Assembly: GCA_023374025.1 (NCBI GenBank)
Contig: SIJG01000048.1
Coordinates: 268,511 to 332,510, forward strand
Origin: Heterodera schachtii
Taxonomy: Eukaryota > Nematoda > Chromadorea > Rhabditida > Heteroderidae
Direction of reading: 5' to 3'
DNA: 64,000 nt
This document shows, piece by piece, positions 1 to 11,261 of this stretch. The notes under the pieces were generated by a model. The model searched no databases. It was given only the letters and a program-made list of their open reading frames with translations, and was not told the origin of the DNA. The position numbers and the translations under genes were made by a program. Each line of letters begins with the position of its first letter. The first letter of the stretch is position 1.

Positions 1-139
1 AATTATTTGCAAGCATTATAAAAATTAATAATGCTATCTACCGTATCATTCCAAGAACCCACACTAACTGGCTAAAGTTTCTGTCGATTTTAATTTATGA
101 ATGATGTAACGGAATTCTTACTTTCTGTTCTTTTTGCTT
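1..139 (-). other. Possible terminal exon of the GH53 gene, or intron sequence
   Basis: On the minus strand an open stretch GSWNDTVDSIINFYNACK ends in TAA near position 8, behind a possible acceptor at about 80. It could be the C-terminal tail of the GH53 protein, but no room is left for the nucleophile exon between it and exon 4, so it is only tentative. Confidence 0.2.
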
Positions 140-3100
140 TTAATTAAGTGCCAACGGAATACAAAATTCCCCGCTACCGTACTTGCTAATCATTTGTTTC
201 ATCTTTATCTCCGACTGTGCATTTAATTGCTGCCAATTACTCTTGTTTGGGTAATGCGAAATGCCAACAGCATCATAGTTCGTGCCAGCTTTCTTCAGCG
301 CTTCAAAGTATGAATTGAATTGGGCGGTTCTAGAGCCGCTTGCCAAATGTACGATCACCGGAAATTTAATTAATTACCGTAGCCTCTACAAGATTATCGT
401 TTCCGAATTACAGATTTCTCAATAGATTTAAAAATTTACCAGAGCATTTGGGTAAACTGCTTTTGATGCCTTGTAACCGCTATTGATCCATTTTGAGATG
501 GCAGCATAATTTGGCGTTTTGGCAATGGGCCACAGCATGCCATTGTTGATCTCGTTGCCAACCTAATAATTTATAGGACAAAAAACATAATTTTGGACCA
601 AAATAAATAAATGATTTCTGACCAAGACTAGTCCTGGCATAAATTATACGACAAACAAATTTTTATACATATTCACTAATTGGCCGTGTGAGTCCCTCTA
701 TTAGTGCTATGTCACTCGAGAATCTCGGTCTCGAGCCCAAACACACTCGAGAAAACAGACGGTTTTTTCGGTACCAGAATATCAGGATATTTCTGTATTC
801 CAAAATAGGAATACGATTTTTAGGCAGAAGCCTATTTTTTCGTGAGCTACCCGTGGCCTGAAACGCACGAAAAACGTGTTTTTTGGGCTGTTGTTAAGCT
901 ATTTTCGAGTTGTTAGTGCCTATTTTCTAGGCTTTTATTTCTAGCGCCTAAAAAATTTTGAAAGAGCCTATTTTTGCCTATTTTGGCGTTTTGTCCAAAA
1001 TTTGTTAACAAAAATGCATTCTCCTAAGAATCGATTTTTTGTGAATTTTAAAAATATACCCCACAGAATCTACCCAAAAATTTCTAGAAAATAAACCCCC
1101 TAAGAAATGAAAAATTTTTCAAAAATTCATCTCCAAAATGTATTTATTTATTTATTTTGTTGACAAGAATTTGTGATTTAAAAAATTTTATCTCATTACT
1201 GACTTGGCCTAATTTTTTACTTTTTTGAATAATTTTTTGTCATTTTACACCCCTAAAAATGAGATTTTCCATTTCTTAGTGCCTATTTTGGGGGGTTTTC
1301 ATCGGGATTGATCGGGATCGGGATTTCATCGGGATCCCGAATCGGGATCCCTCCCGACCATTTACCAATCCCGCGGGATCCCGCGGGATTGAAGTCACGA
1401 TAATTTTTCAAAAAATCTCCATTGTTTAATTAAGATCTTGAATTTTAAATTTAAAAATATTGTCATTTGCTAATTTTTCTTAAAAAATCTCTTAAAAATC
1501 CCAAAAAATTCTTCACAGTTCTCCAAAATTCCATTAAAATTTTCAAAATTTGACGCATAAGTTGACCATTTTGACTTTTATTTCCCAAAAAAGAATTATC
1601 ATTAATTATTTTTTAAAATTCCTAAAACAGTATTCTAAATCTTATTAGATAATTTCATGGAACAATGATTTCTAAGAATTTTGTCCAATAATCAGAATAA
1701 AATTGTTGTCTACATATTTTTCCTTCGGTGCCAATCGGACATCACCAGACCCAAGAACCCATTATTTTCTTATAAATTAGTTCAAAATCACAAAATATGG
1801 ACAGTTTTAGGATAAATTCTGTTAACAAATTACATTTCAAATACAAAATTTTCCCGGCGGCGCCTATCGGCACCGCCGGCCTCCCCCCTGTTCTCCTAAA
1901 GTTTTTGAAAAATTCACTGCGAAAAAATCCCGATGCAGTTTACGATTTTCTAATTTCCTTAAAATTGTTAAAAATGATAATAGGAGGCGAAAATACAGAA
2001 ATTGCATTAATTGATTAAATTGTAAAAAAAATATTTAAAGCTATGTTGTTAAATGTTTTAGTTTTTGACCCTACAGTCTGACTTTTTAGGCATGATATTC
2101 TAAATTATGAAAAATTTTTTTATAAAAACTAATATAATTACCATCCCTATTTTTCACAATCGAATTGATCAATTATAAATATTAGATAAGAATTTGAACA
2201 AAACTTATTGTTAGCACAAAACTAAAAATTAAAAAGCCAATAAATAAATAAAAAATTGGATTTTAGCAAATCCCGATAATCCCGCGGGATCCCGAAAAAA
2301 TCTTCGGGATTGATCGGGATCGGGATTCGGTCGGGATCCCGACTCGGGATCCGTCCCGATCGTTTTTCCAAAATGTTCGGGATTGATCGGGATCGGGATT
2401 CAGTCGGGATCCCGACTCGGGATCCCTCCGACCCCTGTTGTCCGGTCTCTAGTTCCAACCCAGCATAATATCTTAAAAAATTGAAAGCGATTTCACTAAT
2501 CACCTGGATCCACAACACGGAGATGCCATTGCTTTTCAGATAGCTTAACACTTCATAAGTGTGCTTGTATACATCCGTGACCAGTTGTTCCAAGGAATGG
2601 CCTTTCCATGCAGACGGAATCGGCTGCTGGCCTGGGTCAGCCCACGAGTCGGCGTAGTGAAAGTCGATCATTAGTGCCATGCCCTGAGCTTTTGCGCGTT
2701 TGGCCTTGTTCAGCGTGTCCACCTTGTTGCACCATCCGCCGGCCGGATTCACCTTAAGCCCATTTCTCGGTATTTTTGCTTTCTATTTCTCGGTCTCTGG
2801 TTCATTTCTCGGTCTAGAATTTCAGATTCAATTCAAGGTTTCGATTCTTAAGTTCATTCAATTCTAGTTCTCCAATCTTGGGTTCGACTCTCAATCTCAA
2901 GTCTCGGGCATCCTCTATTGACAGGCCGTGGTTTCAATCAGTTTACCAATGCCGAAATTTAAAAAACAGAGCCCTAATGTTGTTTTTCTACCCAAGCCTG
3001 CCTGAGCTTTGGACTGCACCCATTACTCTTTTTTAAAATATGGATTTAATTCGCAGATTATATTTTTACTGCCCTTAATGTCCTTAAAAAGGGTGACTGT

Positions 3101-3395
3101 GCTTTGCTTTAAATCCCTTCATATGTCCTTAAACATTAGATCCATCATGCCCTTTATTTTTCTTATTTTTTTGATCACAAATCTTACCCAAACGCGCAGG
3201 CGGACCGTGTTCATGCCGTATGACTTCATTAACGCAAACAGATCTGTTTTTTGCCGTTACTGTCGAGAAAGGGGGTTGCCCATCCTTTTCCTGCTGTGTG
3301 ACAAAACTGATGTCGGCACATTTGTACACAGCACAAACAATGCCAACAAGCAACAAGCATAAATGGAACAAAAGTGCCAACTTCAAAGAAGCCAT
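140..3395 (-). CDS. GH53 arabinogalactan endo-beta-1,4-galactanase, secreted, partial at the left edge
   Basis: The enzyme should hydrolyse beta-1,4-galactan side chains of plant pectin after secretion. Exons on the minus strand are 3395-3188, 2752-2504, 562-440 and 358 to about 165. Exon 1 encodes a hydrophobic signal peptide (MASLKLALLF..) followed by ADISFV, then in a shifted frame ALMKSYGMNTVRLRVW, the conserved GH53 N-terminal block. Exon 2 carries NPAGGWCNK and DFHYADSWADPGQQ. Exon 3 begins VGNEINNGMLWP, whose E is the family acid/base. Exon 4 has GISHYP. The exon with the nucleophile Glu is not seen; it lies beyond position 1 or is lost. Oddities: two one-base shifts in exon 1, at a C run near 3280 and an A run near 3250; exon 4 lacks an AG acceptor (CG precedes GTG at 358); intron 2 is 1.9 kb and full of repeats. 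Similar enzymes are reported in Heterodera and thought to be of microbial origin. The family call is secure; whether this copy works is not. Confidence 0.87.
1297..1396. repeat. GGGATC/GGGATT-rich self-complementary array
   Basis: Repeated CGGGATCGGGATT and ATCCCGAATCGGGATCC words that are nearly their own reverse complement. A second array of the same words lies at 2275-2450. GC-rich islands of this kind are subterminal repeats of short DNA transposons elsewhere in the window. Confidence 0.6.
1853..1879. repeat. GC-rich hairpin family, copy 1
   Basis: Near-perfect palindrome with core GGCGCCTATCGGCACCGCC in AT-rich DNA. At least five other full copies and several partial ones occur in the window. 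Confidence 0.7.
2262..2455. repeat. Second GGGATC/GGGATT array with a MITE-like end
   Basis: Two tandem about 80-bp units of TTCGGGATTGATCGGGATCG and its complement, ending in CCGGTCTCTA, the same end found on the MITE at 13698-13881. This suggests a short hAT-like element inserted in the GH53 intron. Confidence 0.5.
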
Positions 3396-4317
3396 TGGAA
3401 TTTTAAATTTTACTTTATCGGGAATTCATTTTAACTTAATTTATATTTATATTCGCAAAAAAAATGAGAAAAAAATCACACAAAAATTTTAGTTGAATTT
3501 TTTATGCTTGTTCAGTTGCGTTTCAAAACCGAAGGATCAAAGCAATTGTTACAAAATTTACGTTTCATAATAGTTTGCTGTTCAAATAAATTTCTGTTAT
3601 TTGTGTCTGAAAATTCGCACTTTTCAGTCTGCCTCGCCTGATGATGAATTTAATTAAATTTTTAAAATAAATAAAAAATTATTTTGTTCCCTTAAATATT
3701 TTAATGTAATTTTTACCTTCCTAAATTTATTATTATTTATTTTTGCCTTTTCAAAGATATGACAAAACAAGCTGACTTTTAAAATTTTTTGTTATGTTAA
3801 TAAAAACCAAAACCTTTAAAGCTATTGATTGAATGAAAAATTCATATTGTTCCTTTATGAGCATAAAGAAGTTACAAAAATGAATTCATTAAAATTAAAA
3901 ATTTTTTATTTGCCTTTTTAATAAAGCTTTCAACCATCACTTCAAAAATTTCGTCGCAAAAAATTTTCAAGTTTTATAAAAAGAAAATTTTTAAAGAAAT
4001 TTTGTTGTTTTTTTCATGCTGAAACGTTTGATCTTTGCCGATTGTTAGCTCTTACTTTTATAATTTTTCAGGAAAACACCTCGCTAAAGTCCAACTCGTC
4101 GTAGTCATCTGACAATGGGGGGGGGGGGAATTATTGTTATTTTTTAGTATATTCTTTGCAGATAATATTTATTTCACCGCTAAAAATTTCGATTTAGTAG
4201 TTTTTGCATATTTTTTTTGTTTGTTCCATAAAAATTTGTAAAAAAAATGTCTTAAAACAAAGATTTAAAAAAGTTTGTTGAAGAAAAAAGTATCAAATTT
4301 TTTAATGAAGATCAAGA
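3396..4317. other. AT-rich intergenic, no gene seen
   Basis: Region upstream of the GH53 start. It contains a 10-base G run near 4117 and A/T homopolymers; no open frame resembling a protein. Promoter elements cannot be recognised. Confidence 0.5.
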
Positions 4318-4609
4318 AAATAAAGCAGGGCTCTCATCGTGCATGCTCCGTTTCCAAGGACGGGTATGCCGAATTGCAAGGACATAGTGGGGAATTCATG
4401 AAATCCAAGGACATTTAAAACTTTTATTTTCTGCAATGGAAAAAGGTTAACATTTATTCAATTTCACCGGAATGGATTTTTTCTAACATTTTTTTTTGTT
4501 TACACTGATCATTTTCCCCATTTGCTACGACTTTTTTTCAGCTTTAAAAACGCTTTTTTTGCGGCGCACTTTTTCAAAAATTTTGTGGGACATGGGGGGG
4601 GGGGAGAGT

Positions 4610-4635
4610 CCGGCGGCGCCGATAGGCGCCGCCGG
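4610..4635. repeat. GC-rich hairpin family, copy 2
   Basis: Palindrome GGCGGCGCCGATAGGCGCCG inside the hAT-type element, preceded by a run of about eleven G. Confidence 0.7.
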
Positions 4636-4860
4636 GGAAAAATTTGAAAATTAGAGGATAATTTGTTAACAGATTTTCACCAAAAAATGCGGATTTTTCG
4701 ATTTTGAGATAATGGCGATGAGTATTTTCTACTTTTCACAACACTTCTTGCGGGAGCTTTCCCGAAAGACTTTTGGGAATGGGGGAGGAGAATTATTAAT
4801 AGGTTCTTCCAAAATTGATCATTTTTAAGCATCAAATTTCAAAAAATAGAAAGAAAGGTC

Positions 4861-4887
4861 CCGGCGGTGCCGATAGGCGCCGCCGGG
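4861..4887. repeat. GC-rich hairpin family, copy 3
   Basis: Palindrome GGCGGTGCCGATAGGCGCCG, 225 bp from copy 2 in the same element, same orientation and followed like copy 2 by a short A run. Confidence 0.7.
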
Positions 4888-5617
4888 AAAAAAATTGGGA
4901 ATTTTTGTGCAATTTCGTACCAGATTTTGCACAAAATATGTTAGAATTCAAAAATTTGTCAAATTTCCTTTGATTATTTTTTCCATTTTTTAAATGCTCA
5001 TTTCCAAGGACGTCCTTGGCATCCAAGGACATTTTTTATTTCCAAGGAAGAGACTCAAATTCCAAGGACGTCCTTGGCATCCAAGGACGAATGAGAGCCC
5101 TGAAATAAAGTAAAGCGAAATTTTTTTTTAAATTTGATAAAAATCTTAATTCTGACAAAACTTTTTATTTTATAAATTATCATATTTTTTTAATTGAGAA
5201 ACATTTGTTTATTTTTAGCACGTATTTTGGGGTCATTAAGGTTCCTTCCGAAAAATTTAAAAAAAATTAAAATAAAATCGCTTTAGATATAATGATCATT
5301 CATCAACTATTCGTTCTTTTTTGTGAATGTCCTTTTTTTGTCAATTTATAAATCAAATTTACAGTAGAAAATTAATCAAATTACAGTGAATAAAGACAAA
5401 TTTTAAGTCGTTTTCAAAATAAAAACTTCACATTTTTCTGTTTTGACCTAGTAATACCTAGGGAATTTGGGGGTTTGGCGCTGCCTGTTAAAAAGTTTTG
5501 TTTTTTTTTTGAAATTCTTAAGAATTTTGTTTTTCCTAAGTTCACTCGGGTGCACCCCAAAATTTCGCCGGGACTTAATTTCGCCGCCGAAATTTTTTTA
5601 AATTTTTTGTTTGGAAT

Positions 5618-5767
5618 ATGACAATGAATGCGCTTTATCATATGCTTAGGGAAGAGGATGACAACCCCAATATATGTACATTCACGCATCTTTGCCGTAT
5701 TGATGATATCATCAAAGAATGCCAGAGAAGCAACTCCATGAAAAAGAGAATTTTGAATTTACTATAG
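5618..5767 (+). CDS. Short open frame, possible last exon of an unknown gene
   Basis: A 49-codon frame from ATG to TAG containing CTFTHLCRIDDIIKECQRSN. It is not recognised. Its 3' part lies in the long inverted-repeat arm: the right arm (ending at 64000) keeps the same frame and stop with one amino-acid change (KKR to KKG). Codon content looks more protein-like than the flanks. It could be a duplicated terminal exon or chance. Confidence 0.3.
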   Translation: MTMNALYHMLREEDDNPNICTFTHLCRIDDIIKECQRSNSMKKRILNLL

Positions 5768-7310
5768 CATACTAAACCTAGAGAAAAAATAAAATTGAAA
5801 ATAAAAATGAAAGAATTATAAGACATTCTTGCTCGAGAGTCTCGGCTTGTTTATTAATTTGTTTTTTTCCTAATTTTAAAATTTTATGTTTTTAATTTGA
5901 AAGTTTTTAGCACATATTTAGGGGTTTTTGTGCCTAAAAACTAATTATTTTGCCAGCTTTTAGCAACTAAAAATCGTATCCCTAGTAACACATTATGTAT
6001 ATGTATGTCACTAAATTAAATACCGGAATTTTTCAGTTTTTATATGGGCTCTAATGCGGTGTATACGACCATAAAATAACAATGACAGTTTTAACGCGTC
6101 ATAAATGCACTTTCAGAAGCACCCTAATTAAATATTCTTGGTGTCCTTAATGCGGTTTCTCTAAAAATAGGGATTGAAATTATATGGACTAAAAAATGTC
6201 AAATATGGACATAAAATATAGACTCCAGAAATTGGACTAAAAAGCTCGAAAATTGCCAAATATGGACTAAAAATGCAAAAATGAGAATATTTCAGCGGGT
6301 TTACAATCATAATTAATTACCGGAAAACACGCGTTTCATGGTATTTATTATATTTTAATACAGAAAAACACACGTTTACGTGGTATTCGGAAAACACGCG
6401 TTTTCAGCGGGTTTTACAATTGTAATTGATTACCGAAAAACATGCATTTCTTCGATCATGTAAAACACGCGTTTTCAGTGGTATTTTACAATTGTATTTT
6501 AATACAGGAAACACGTATTTTTTTGATCTTGTAAAAACACGCGTTTTCAGTGATATTTTACAATTGTAATTAAATGTCGGAAAACACGCATTTTTAGTGA
6601 TATTTTACAATTGTATTTTAATACCGAAAAACAAACGTTTACAGTGGTATTCGGAAAACACGCATTTTCCGATCATGTAAAACACGTTTGCAGTGGAATT
6701 TTACAATTCTAATTAATTACCGGAAAATACTTATTTTCATGTTGTTTTCTACAATTGTAATTAATTACGGAAAACACGCGTTTCATGGTATTTTACAATT
6801 GTATTTTAATGCAGAAAAACACGCATTTTCCGATCATGTAAAACACACGTTTGCAGTGGAATTTGACAATTCTAATTAATTAGCGGAAAATACTTATTTT
6901 CATGTGGTATTCTACAATTGTAATTAATTATCGGAAAACACGCGTTTCATGGTATTTTACAATTGTATTTTAATACAGAAAAACACGCATTTTCCGACCA
7001 TGTAAAAACACACGTTTGCAGTGGTATTTTACAATTGTAATTAAATTCCGGAAAGCACGCATTTTTTCGATGTTGTAAAAATACGCGTTTTCAGTGGTAT
7101 TTACAATTGTAATTAAATGCCGGAAAACGCGCATTTTCAGTGATATTTTACAATTGTATTTTAATACAGGAAAACACGCATTTTCCGACCATGTAAAACA
7201 CACGTTTGCAGTGGTATTTTACAATTGTTATTAAATTCCGGAAAACACGCATTTTCAGTGATATTTTACAATTGTATTTCAAGTGGTATTAGACAATTGT
7301 AATGACTCCA
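5722..7310 (+). repeat. Left arm of a long inverted repeat
   Basis: The stretch from CCAGAGAAGCAACTCCATG onward matches the reverse complement of 62090-64000 almost base for base outside the minisatellite, with small indels and scattered substitutions. The arm comprises about 570 bp of single-copy sequence followed by about 1 kb of tandem repeat. Because the right arm runs to the window edge, the true arm may extend left of 5722. Confidence 0.85.
6295..7302 (+). repeat. Minisatellite array (left copy)
   Basis: About 1 kb of degenerate units of roughly 50-75 bp built from TTTTACAATTGTAATTAAT, CCGGAAAACACGCGTTT and TCAGTGGTATTTTACAATTG. ACAATTGT is a palindrome repeated in each unit. The short frames at 6688-6879 and 6970-7203 are by-products of the repeat. 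Confidence 0.85.
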
Positions 7311-8523
7311 ATTTCATAACTTTGGACGTTGTTGCTTTAACAACGGATTTTCCTACTTGCAATTAGTGGAGGATAAGGTTACAAAAAGCATTTGTTAATT
7401 CAAAAATTTATTGTCACTTTTTAATTGCGCCAAGGGGCAAGAAATGTATAAATAAATTTCACTTTTTGAATTATATCTTTTACAGAAGAAAATTAATTCA
7501 TTTTTTTCTATTTTAGACCCGGCTCTAACCAGTTGTTTTAATAATAAAAAAAAATAGTTGAAAAATGCATTACTTTATCCATTATAAAAAATAAATCAAA
7601 TTATTATAAATTATGATTTCATTCAAGACAACATCAATGGAAACTAAACTAAAAGGCACTTTTGCAAGAAAATATTATTAAAAAGAGAATTTAAAAATGA
7701 ATGGATGTTTAAATTGAAGCGTATAAAATAAAGCATAGTTTCATTTTGCATCGAACTAAAAACCTAGTCAGAAAAATAAAATAAAAAAGTCAAACTATCA
7801 AGCTTTTTATTTTAAAATAGCGATATAATTTTTCAAAAAACATTTCACTATCAAATTCAATGCTCTTTGTATGAATATCATCTATTTTTTACTTATTATT
7901 TTCATACAATTAAATATCGATTAAACAAATAGTAAACTAAACATTCTTATATTGCTGCTCATCTGCTTTTTGCACCCTTATACAAGAATAATTATTATTT
8001 TAAATTACCTTATTAAAACAATTCATTTATAAATATTTATTCATTTTCAATATAATGAAAAATAGAACAATTATTGATTTTGTTCTAATAGCAGAAAATA
8101 ATAAATGTTGAATTAAAAATTTATAATTAATTTGAAAATAAAAGTAACGGAATTTTCACATCAGAAACCAATCAAAGTAATCCCTCTACAAATTAATGTT
8201 CTTTAGAAAAGTATTTTGTTGTGATTAAAAGAAAAACAAAATACTAATTTCATTTTTCAAACAAAATATTTTTTCCGGTGAGCTCAGAAAAGTATTTTAT
8301 GTTTTGTAGTTTGTCTAAATGGTAATTTGTTTTTGTCGAATTTTTGAATAATAAATGTATATCAATAAAAAAAATTATAATTTTACATTTTTTTAATTCG
8401 GTTTGTAATATTTTTATGAAATGAATTTATTCCCGCTATTCTTTTTAAATAAAATTTTAATTGTTGAAATTAATCAAATTGTGCAGAAAGAAAAAATTGT
8501 AACAAAAGTTGACATTTCACTGA
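7311..8523. other. AT-rich intergenic, nothing recognised
   Basis: Very AT-rich with long A/T runs; no reading frame of note, no RNA gene and no repeat family that could be matched to the rest of the window. Confidence 0.5.
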
Positions 8524-8935
8524 ATTTTAGAACAATTTCAATTTTTTCTTCATCAGTTTTTGATTTGTGAGTTTTATATATTTTTTCATTAAGCCCCAAT
8601 TCTTTAATCCATTCATAAATTTTCCTTTGATTTGTCCCCAATTTTTTTTTTTTTGCTATTTTTCACACAATTTTTCTCCATTCTTCTGCTGAATATTTTC
8701 TTCCTTTTTGCTTTATTTTCTTATTATTTCTCGTTTTTTGAGTAAAGCAAAAAGGAAGAAATATTCAACAAAAGAATGGAATAAAATTGAAAGAAAAATT
8801 GCGAATAAATTGGGGACAAATCAAAGGAAAATTTATGAATGGATTAAAGAATTGGGCCTTATTAATAAACAAATACAAAAATGTTATAAATCAAAAACCA
8901 ATGAAGAAAAACATGAAATTATTTAAAAATTCATT
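8524..8935. repeat. 0.4-kb palindrome of two head-to-head HTH frames
   Basis: Arms 8524-8715 and 8743-8935 are inverted copies with a 27-bp spacer. The right arm on + and the left arm on - each encode the same HTH-like peptide (KYSTKEWNKI.., YEWIKELGL). Transcription across it would give a long hairpin RNA. Confidence 0.75.
8743..8926 (+). pseudogene. HTH-protein fragment (right arm of the palindrome)
   Basis: Reads KAKRKKYSTKEWNKIERKIA, then KLGTNQRKIYEWIKELGL, then KSKTNEEKHEII and stop. Closely similar to the frame at 10962-11261 (minus). The pattern of a short basic helix then GT..K.IY.WIKE is that of small homeodomain-like DNA-binding modules, often transposon-derived. The copy is short and lacks a convincing start. 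Confidence 0.5.
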
Positions 8936-9483
8936 TTGATGTTTAATGGTTCGTAAGAATATTTCAATTTATTTTTTTAAAATTGTTTCTTCTATCTCAT
9001 AATTGTTCCATAGCCAACTCCAATTTTCTTACAATTTCGGCATAATTATACACATTCATAAAAATACATATAATTTTAATCAATATTTACAATTTTTCAA
9101 TAAATGCTTCATCATTTTTAATAAAATTCAAATGAATGACATACATTTGCACTTCTTCAATCAATTTTGTGCTTGTGACACGAAAATCATTTCTTATGAA
9201 AAGCAATAAGAATAAAAGTCAATTGAAAGTGCCTCATTCACAAAGATTGGGTGGGTTATTTCAAGTGCTTTTTGGATTTTCCGATTATAACTTTTTAGTG
9301 GTGAATTTTATCCCAAAATTCCACTATGAAAATTTTTATAAATAGCTGATGAATGAGCCTCTGGTCTACATTCTGAGGCCTTAAAATTTTAATAATAAAT
9401 ATTATAAAATTAATTTATTATTAAGCGTTAATTGAAAATACTCCTTTTTCAGAAGCATTTCCAACTCTCTTTTTCTTATTCGA

Positions 9484-10148
9484 ATGGCATTCAAATTGGC
9501 ATTTGTGTTCATCACCACGGTCGTGTGCATGGCAATTTTACTGATCGTTCAAATGCCATGCCAAATCGATGCTGTTTATGTTCATCCCGCTGTTCGAACA
9601 GCGGTTAAATTTGCCAATACGCGAGCCGGAAAGAAGGCACTTGGATTTGTGGCGCCCGGTGCGCTCCCAGGTCAGTCGATATCTCCTCACCTCCTCCTTT
9701 TTGGCGTCTTGTCCCCAAATGTCGGGTTCCCTAAGTGTCGGGAGGTCAGTCGATTAACTCTCTCCCTTTTTGACCAAAATTATGCTATACTTACAAGGTC
9801 TGTGGTCACTGATCAGTGATTAATGATCATGAAAATGGCGGCCATTTACCCGCGGAGCCCATAAGCAAATCAGAACAAAAAGTTCAAAATCAAAATTTTT
9901 TAAATAGTGTGCGATTGACTCTGTTTTATCCAATGACCAAAGTTTATGTGTATTTCCAATTTACAGTCCGGGATCAATCGCCAATACTGTAACTCAGCAG
10001 AATAAAATCAATCATCTAAGAGCTTTATTTTATAGCCTCCCAGAATACAGAATTTTGATAAAAATAATATTTTGGAATTTGTTTTTACCATTTATTAAAT
10101 TTTGTATTAATTGAAGTTGCTCGAGCCGCCAAATACTTTGTGCGTTAG
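9484..10148 (+). CDS. Small secreted basic peptide, two exons
   Basis: Exons 9484-9670 and 10117-10148 join in phase 1 (CCAG|gtcagt, tgaag|TTGCT) to give 72 residues ending VARAAKYFVR. The first 30 residues are a strong signal sequence (AFVFITTVVCMAILLIVQ). The mature part is about 42 residues, has no Cys and is rich in Arg, Lys and Ala, with HPAVRTAVKFANTRAGKKAL likely to form a basic amphipathic helix. I do not recognise a family; a secreted effector-like or antimicrobial-like peptide is possible. If intron 1 is retained the frame runs to 9819, which looks unnatural. Start chosen as the first ATG before the hydrophobic stretch. Confidence 0.6.
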
Positions 10149-10961
10149 CGACTGATCAGAGAAAGACAGGAAATGTCATGAGTAATTGGGAAATATCAGA
10201 ATTTGTCGGAACAATTTCTATTACCATTATCAAACTATTTTTGTTTTGTATAAAAGTTGGGTTGAACTTGAGACAAACCAACATTTTCCTTAATTTTTTT
10301 CAACGAATAAATGAAAAAGGTCAGACCCCAACAGAAGCGGAGGCCCAAATGAAAAAATAATTAGACAATTATTAATTAATACCCATTAAGTAGAGATCGA
10401 GCTGACGTGGAAATGGGCTCGAAATATTGTCGCATCGATGTTTAAAGACACCTTTGTCAACCGAGTCATAAAAAATTAAATCAGAAATAATAATAATAAT
10501 TAATAATATACAAATTTTCGTTTTTAATATTTTTCCAATATAAATTAAAGAATTTTTATTTATTCGAATAATTTTAATAAATAAAAAAAGTTCAAGAACA
10601 TTTGACTCGAGATTCAACGTCGAGAATGTTTTTTGTAAAACATTTATCATTTATAAATCACATTGGCAATTTTTTTTAGCAATTCAAAGCTTGCCAAAAA
10701 TTTGCGTTAATTTTTTGATTTCCAATAAATTATAATATAACTTTAAGTGTATTCAAAAAAAGTTTATTTATGAAAATACAAAGACAATGTTTTTTGAAAA
10801 AATATAATAAGAAATTCTTTTTTTTTCAAGCACTGTTAATTTTTGATAGAAATTATCCAATTTTTCGTAGATTTTTCAATCCTTCGAAATTTGTTATTGT
10901 ATCTTCCATTTCCAAATACTCATTCTATCATTTTTCAGTATTTTATCAATTTAATTATCAC
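10149..10961. other. AT-rich stretch, no convincing gene
   Basis: Contains a 60-codon frame (10178-10360) ending EKGQTPTEAEAQMKK and a 92-codon minus-strand frame, neither with splice context or recognisable domains. Likely 3' flank of the small peptide gene. Confidence 0.4.
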
Positions 10962-11261
10962 TCATTTTTTCGTTGTTTTACAGTAAGTGTCAAATTGTTT
11001 CTTCCATCTTTTAATTGTTCCATAACCAATTCCAATTTTCTTACAAATTTCGGCATAATTTTGTTGCCATTCTTTTCTTGAATATTTTCTTTTTTGCTTA
11101 TATTCATTATTCATTTCAATTAATTTTTGAACAATTACAATTTTTTCTTCATTACTTTTTGATTTATAGCTTTTATGTATTTGTTTTTGAAGACCAAATT
11201 CTTTGATCCAATTATAAATATATTTGCGATTTGTCCCTAATTTTTTTGCTTTCACTTCCAA
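10962..11261 (-). CDS. HTH-domain protein, probably transposon-derived
   Basis: 99 codons with two HTH-like modules in tandem: KKLGTNRKYIYNWIKEFGL near the N-terminus and CKKIGIGYGTIKRWKKQF near the C-terminus, joined by a Lys/Glu linker (KSNEEKIVIVQKLIEMN). Related fragments occur at 8524-8935 and 36457-36960, so this is a dispersed family. The layout resembles the DNA-binding half of a small transposase without a catalytic domain. The true start is uncertain because the first codon used is not a clear Met in splice context. Function beyond DNA binding cannot be inferred. Confidence 0.5.
   Translation of the reverse strand: MEVKAKKLGTNRKYIYNWIKEFGLQKQIHKSYKSKSNEEKIVIVQKLIEMNNEYKQKRKYSRKEWQQNYAEICKKIGIGYGTIKRWKKQFDTYCKTTKK

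Larger units (their letters stand above)
563..2503 (-). other. Repeat-filled GH53 intron 2
   Basis: Between donor CAG|gtgatt (2504/2503) and acceptor ag|GTTGGC (562) lie about 1.9 kb of repeats: a Ctcgag-rich palindromic stretch near 714-760, blocks of the dispersed 'gcctattttt/tttttaggc' family (780-1290), two GGGATC-rich arrays and one copy of the GC-rich hairpin family. Neither of the longer reading frames inside (1797-2018, and the 3' half of 2222-2752) resembles a protein. Confidence 0.6.
4326..5102. mobile_element. Non-autonomous hAT-type element with 8-bp target duplication
   Basis: Terminal inverted repeats CAGGGCTCTCAT at both ends, flanked by a perfect 8-bp direct repeat AAATAAAG (4318-4325 and 5103-5110). 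Subterminal CCAAGGACGTCCTTGG words are themselves palindromic. No transposase is encoded. Two copies of the GC-rich hairpin lie inside. 8-bp duplications with CAGGG-type ends are typical of the hAT superfamily. A related end is seen near 29459. Confidence 0.88.

Noticed and set aside
6688..7203. Reading frames in the minisatellite, likewise 62117-63157
   Set aside because: Periodic peptides from tandem repeats with no start or splice context.
6295..7302. CRISPR-like array
   Set aside because: Units are degenerate, without constant repeats and unique spacers, in a nuclear eukaryotic context.
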